A stretch of DNA of 5,553 nt from Anaerolineae bacterium (lineage in GTDB: Bacteria > Chloroflexota > Anaerolineae > Anaerolineales > UBA4823): NCBI GenBank assembly GCA_030622805.1, contig JAUXFR010000110.1, forward strand, positions 1 through 5,553, read 5' to 3'. Positions 5,122 through 5,553 of the stretch are shown one piece after another. The translations under genes were made by a program, and so were the position numbers. The first letter of the stretch is position 1. Every line of letters starts with the position of its first letter. The notes under the pieces were generated by a model that saw only the letters and a program-made list of their open reading frames with translations, was not told the origin of the DNA and searched no databases.

Positions 5122-5553
5122 ATGAATGAAATCGAGCAGCTTGAACAGGCCATCGCATCGCTTGAAGAGAAGCGTAGTGAGCTCGGGGATTCAGTCGTTG
5201 ATTCAGCAGTAAGTTCAATAAAAATCAGGCTGGTGACCTTAAAGTCTTATCAAATACCCATTGAAAAGCAGCGTAAACTGGTATCGATTCTTTTCATGGA
5301 TATTACTGATTCTACAAAAATCGGTCAACACCTAGATCCTGAGGATGTTATGGAGATGATGGACACGGCGCTGCAGCAGCTTGCGGCTCCGGTGTTCAAT
5401 CACGGCGGACGGGTTACTCGTTATATGGGGGATGGATTTATGGCTGTATTTGGTGCTCCCATTGCACGTGAAGACGATACAAGGAACGCAGTAGGGGCGG
5501 GTCTGGAAATATTAAAGGCGGTAGAATCAAGTTCTCAAGAGATACAAAGCACC
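5122..5553 (+). CDS. class III adenylate/guanylate cyclase (C-terminus cut by window edge)
   Basis: 144 residues are visible, running off the right edge. Residues 1-42 form a charged helical head (MNEIEQLEQAIASLEEKRSE, then LGDSVVDSAV), typical of the large cyclases that carry AAA ATPase and TPR regions after the catalytic domain. From about residue 48 the class III catalytic domain begins: KQRKLVSILFMDITDSTKIG (49-68), with metal-binding D60, LDPEDVMEMMD (71-81), HGGRVTRYMGDGFMAVFGAP (94-113), with second metal Asp D104, and REDDTRNAVGAGLEIL (116-131). The enzyme should convert ATP (or GTP) to the cyclic 3',5' nucleotide; the base-specifying residues lie outside the window. No signal peptide or membrane segment is seen. 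The ATG at 5122 lacks a clear Shine-Dalgarno; TTG at 5107 is a possible alternative in the same frame. Likely driven by the promoter at 4823-4850. C-terminal AAA/TPR domains are inferred, not seen. Confidence 0.93.
   Translation, partial: MNEIEQLEQAIASLEEKRSELGDSVVDSAVSSIKIRLVTLKSYQIPIEKQRKLVSILFMDITDSTKIGQHLDPEDVMEMMDTALQQLAAPVFNHGGRVTRYMGDGFMAVFGAPIAREDDTRNAVGAGLEILKAVESSSQEIQST

Noticed and set aside
4928..5125. Rightward 65-codon frame starting TTG whose TGA overlaps the cyclase ATG (ATGA)
   Set aside because: It has no Shine-Dalgarno, no recognisable sequence character, and it covers the structured leader. The ATGA overlap is probably accidental.
1..5553. tRNA, rRNA, CRISPR array, insertion-sequence ends, phage attachment sites
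   Set aside because: No cloverleaf-like sequence, spaced identical repeats, transposase motifs or paired terminal repeats were seen on reading both strands.

Overview
The window looks like a piece of a mid-GC bacterial chromosome. The mix of genes suggests a Chloroflexota (Anaerolineae-like) lineage: a PAC2-family protein, a class III nucleotidyl cyclase with a short coiled-coil head, an RsbU-type phosphatase with a cyclic-nucleotide-binding domain, and a cytoplasmic GH3 beta-glucosidase with an inserted PA14 domain. This taxonomic guess is inference from gene content only.

Layout. Most of the window (1-4563) is transcribed leftward. In transcription order it holds: a PAC2-family protein (4563-3604); a decayed reading frame broken by two TAG codons (3490-3245); a small acidic protein of unknown function (3220-2780) whose frame appears to have been cut short at a run of five G; a cNMP-binding/PP2C (RsbU/SpoIIE-type) phosphatase (2683-1400); and, 23 nt further on, a GH3 beta-glucosidase whose C-terminal part runs off the left edge (1376-1). 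Rightward, after a 558-nt non-coding stretch, a class III adenylate/guanylate cyclase begins at 5122 and runs off the right edge.

The 4564-5121 gap holds the PAC2 promoter/RBS region, a GC-rich hairpin, a doubtful 61-codon ORF with a good Shine-Dalgarno, and the best promoter in the window (TTTACA-16-TATAAT, rightward). From that promoter the cyclase mRNA would have a roughly 265-nt leader with overlapping, mutually exclusive hairpins and no evident Shine-Dalgarno before the cyclase start.

How the genes may work together. The cyclase would make a cyclic nucleotide, and the phosphatase 2.4 kb away on the opposite strand carries a cNMP-binding domain able to read one. The phosphatase is tightly spaced with the glucosidase gene, so the two are probably co-transcribed. 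A local signal-to-phosphatase link is plausible but unproven. No anti-sigma factor, STAS antagonist or sugar transporter is visible here. I see no RNA genes, CRISPR array, IS element or convincing intrinsic terminator.
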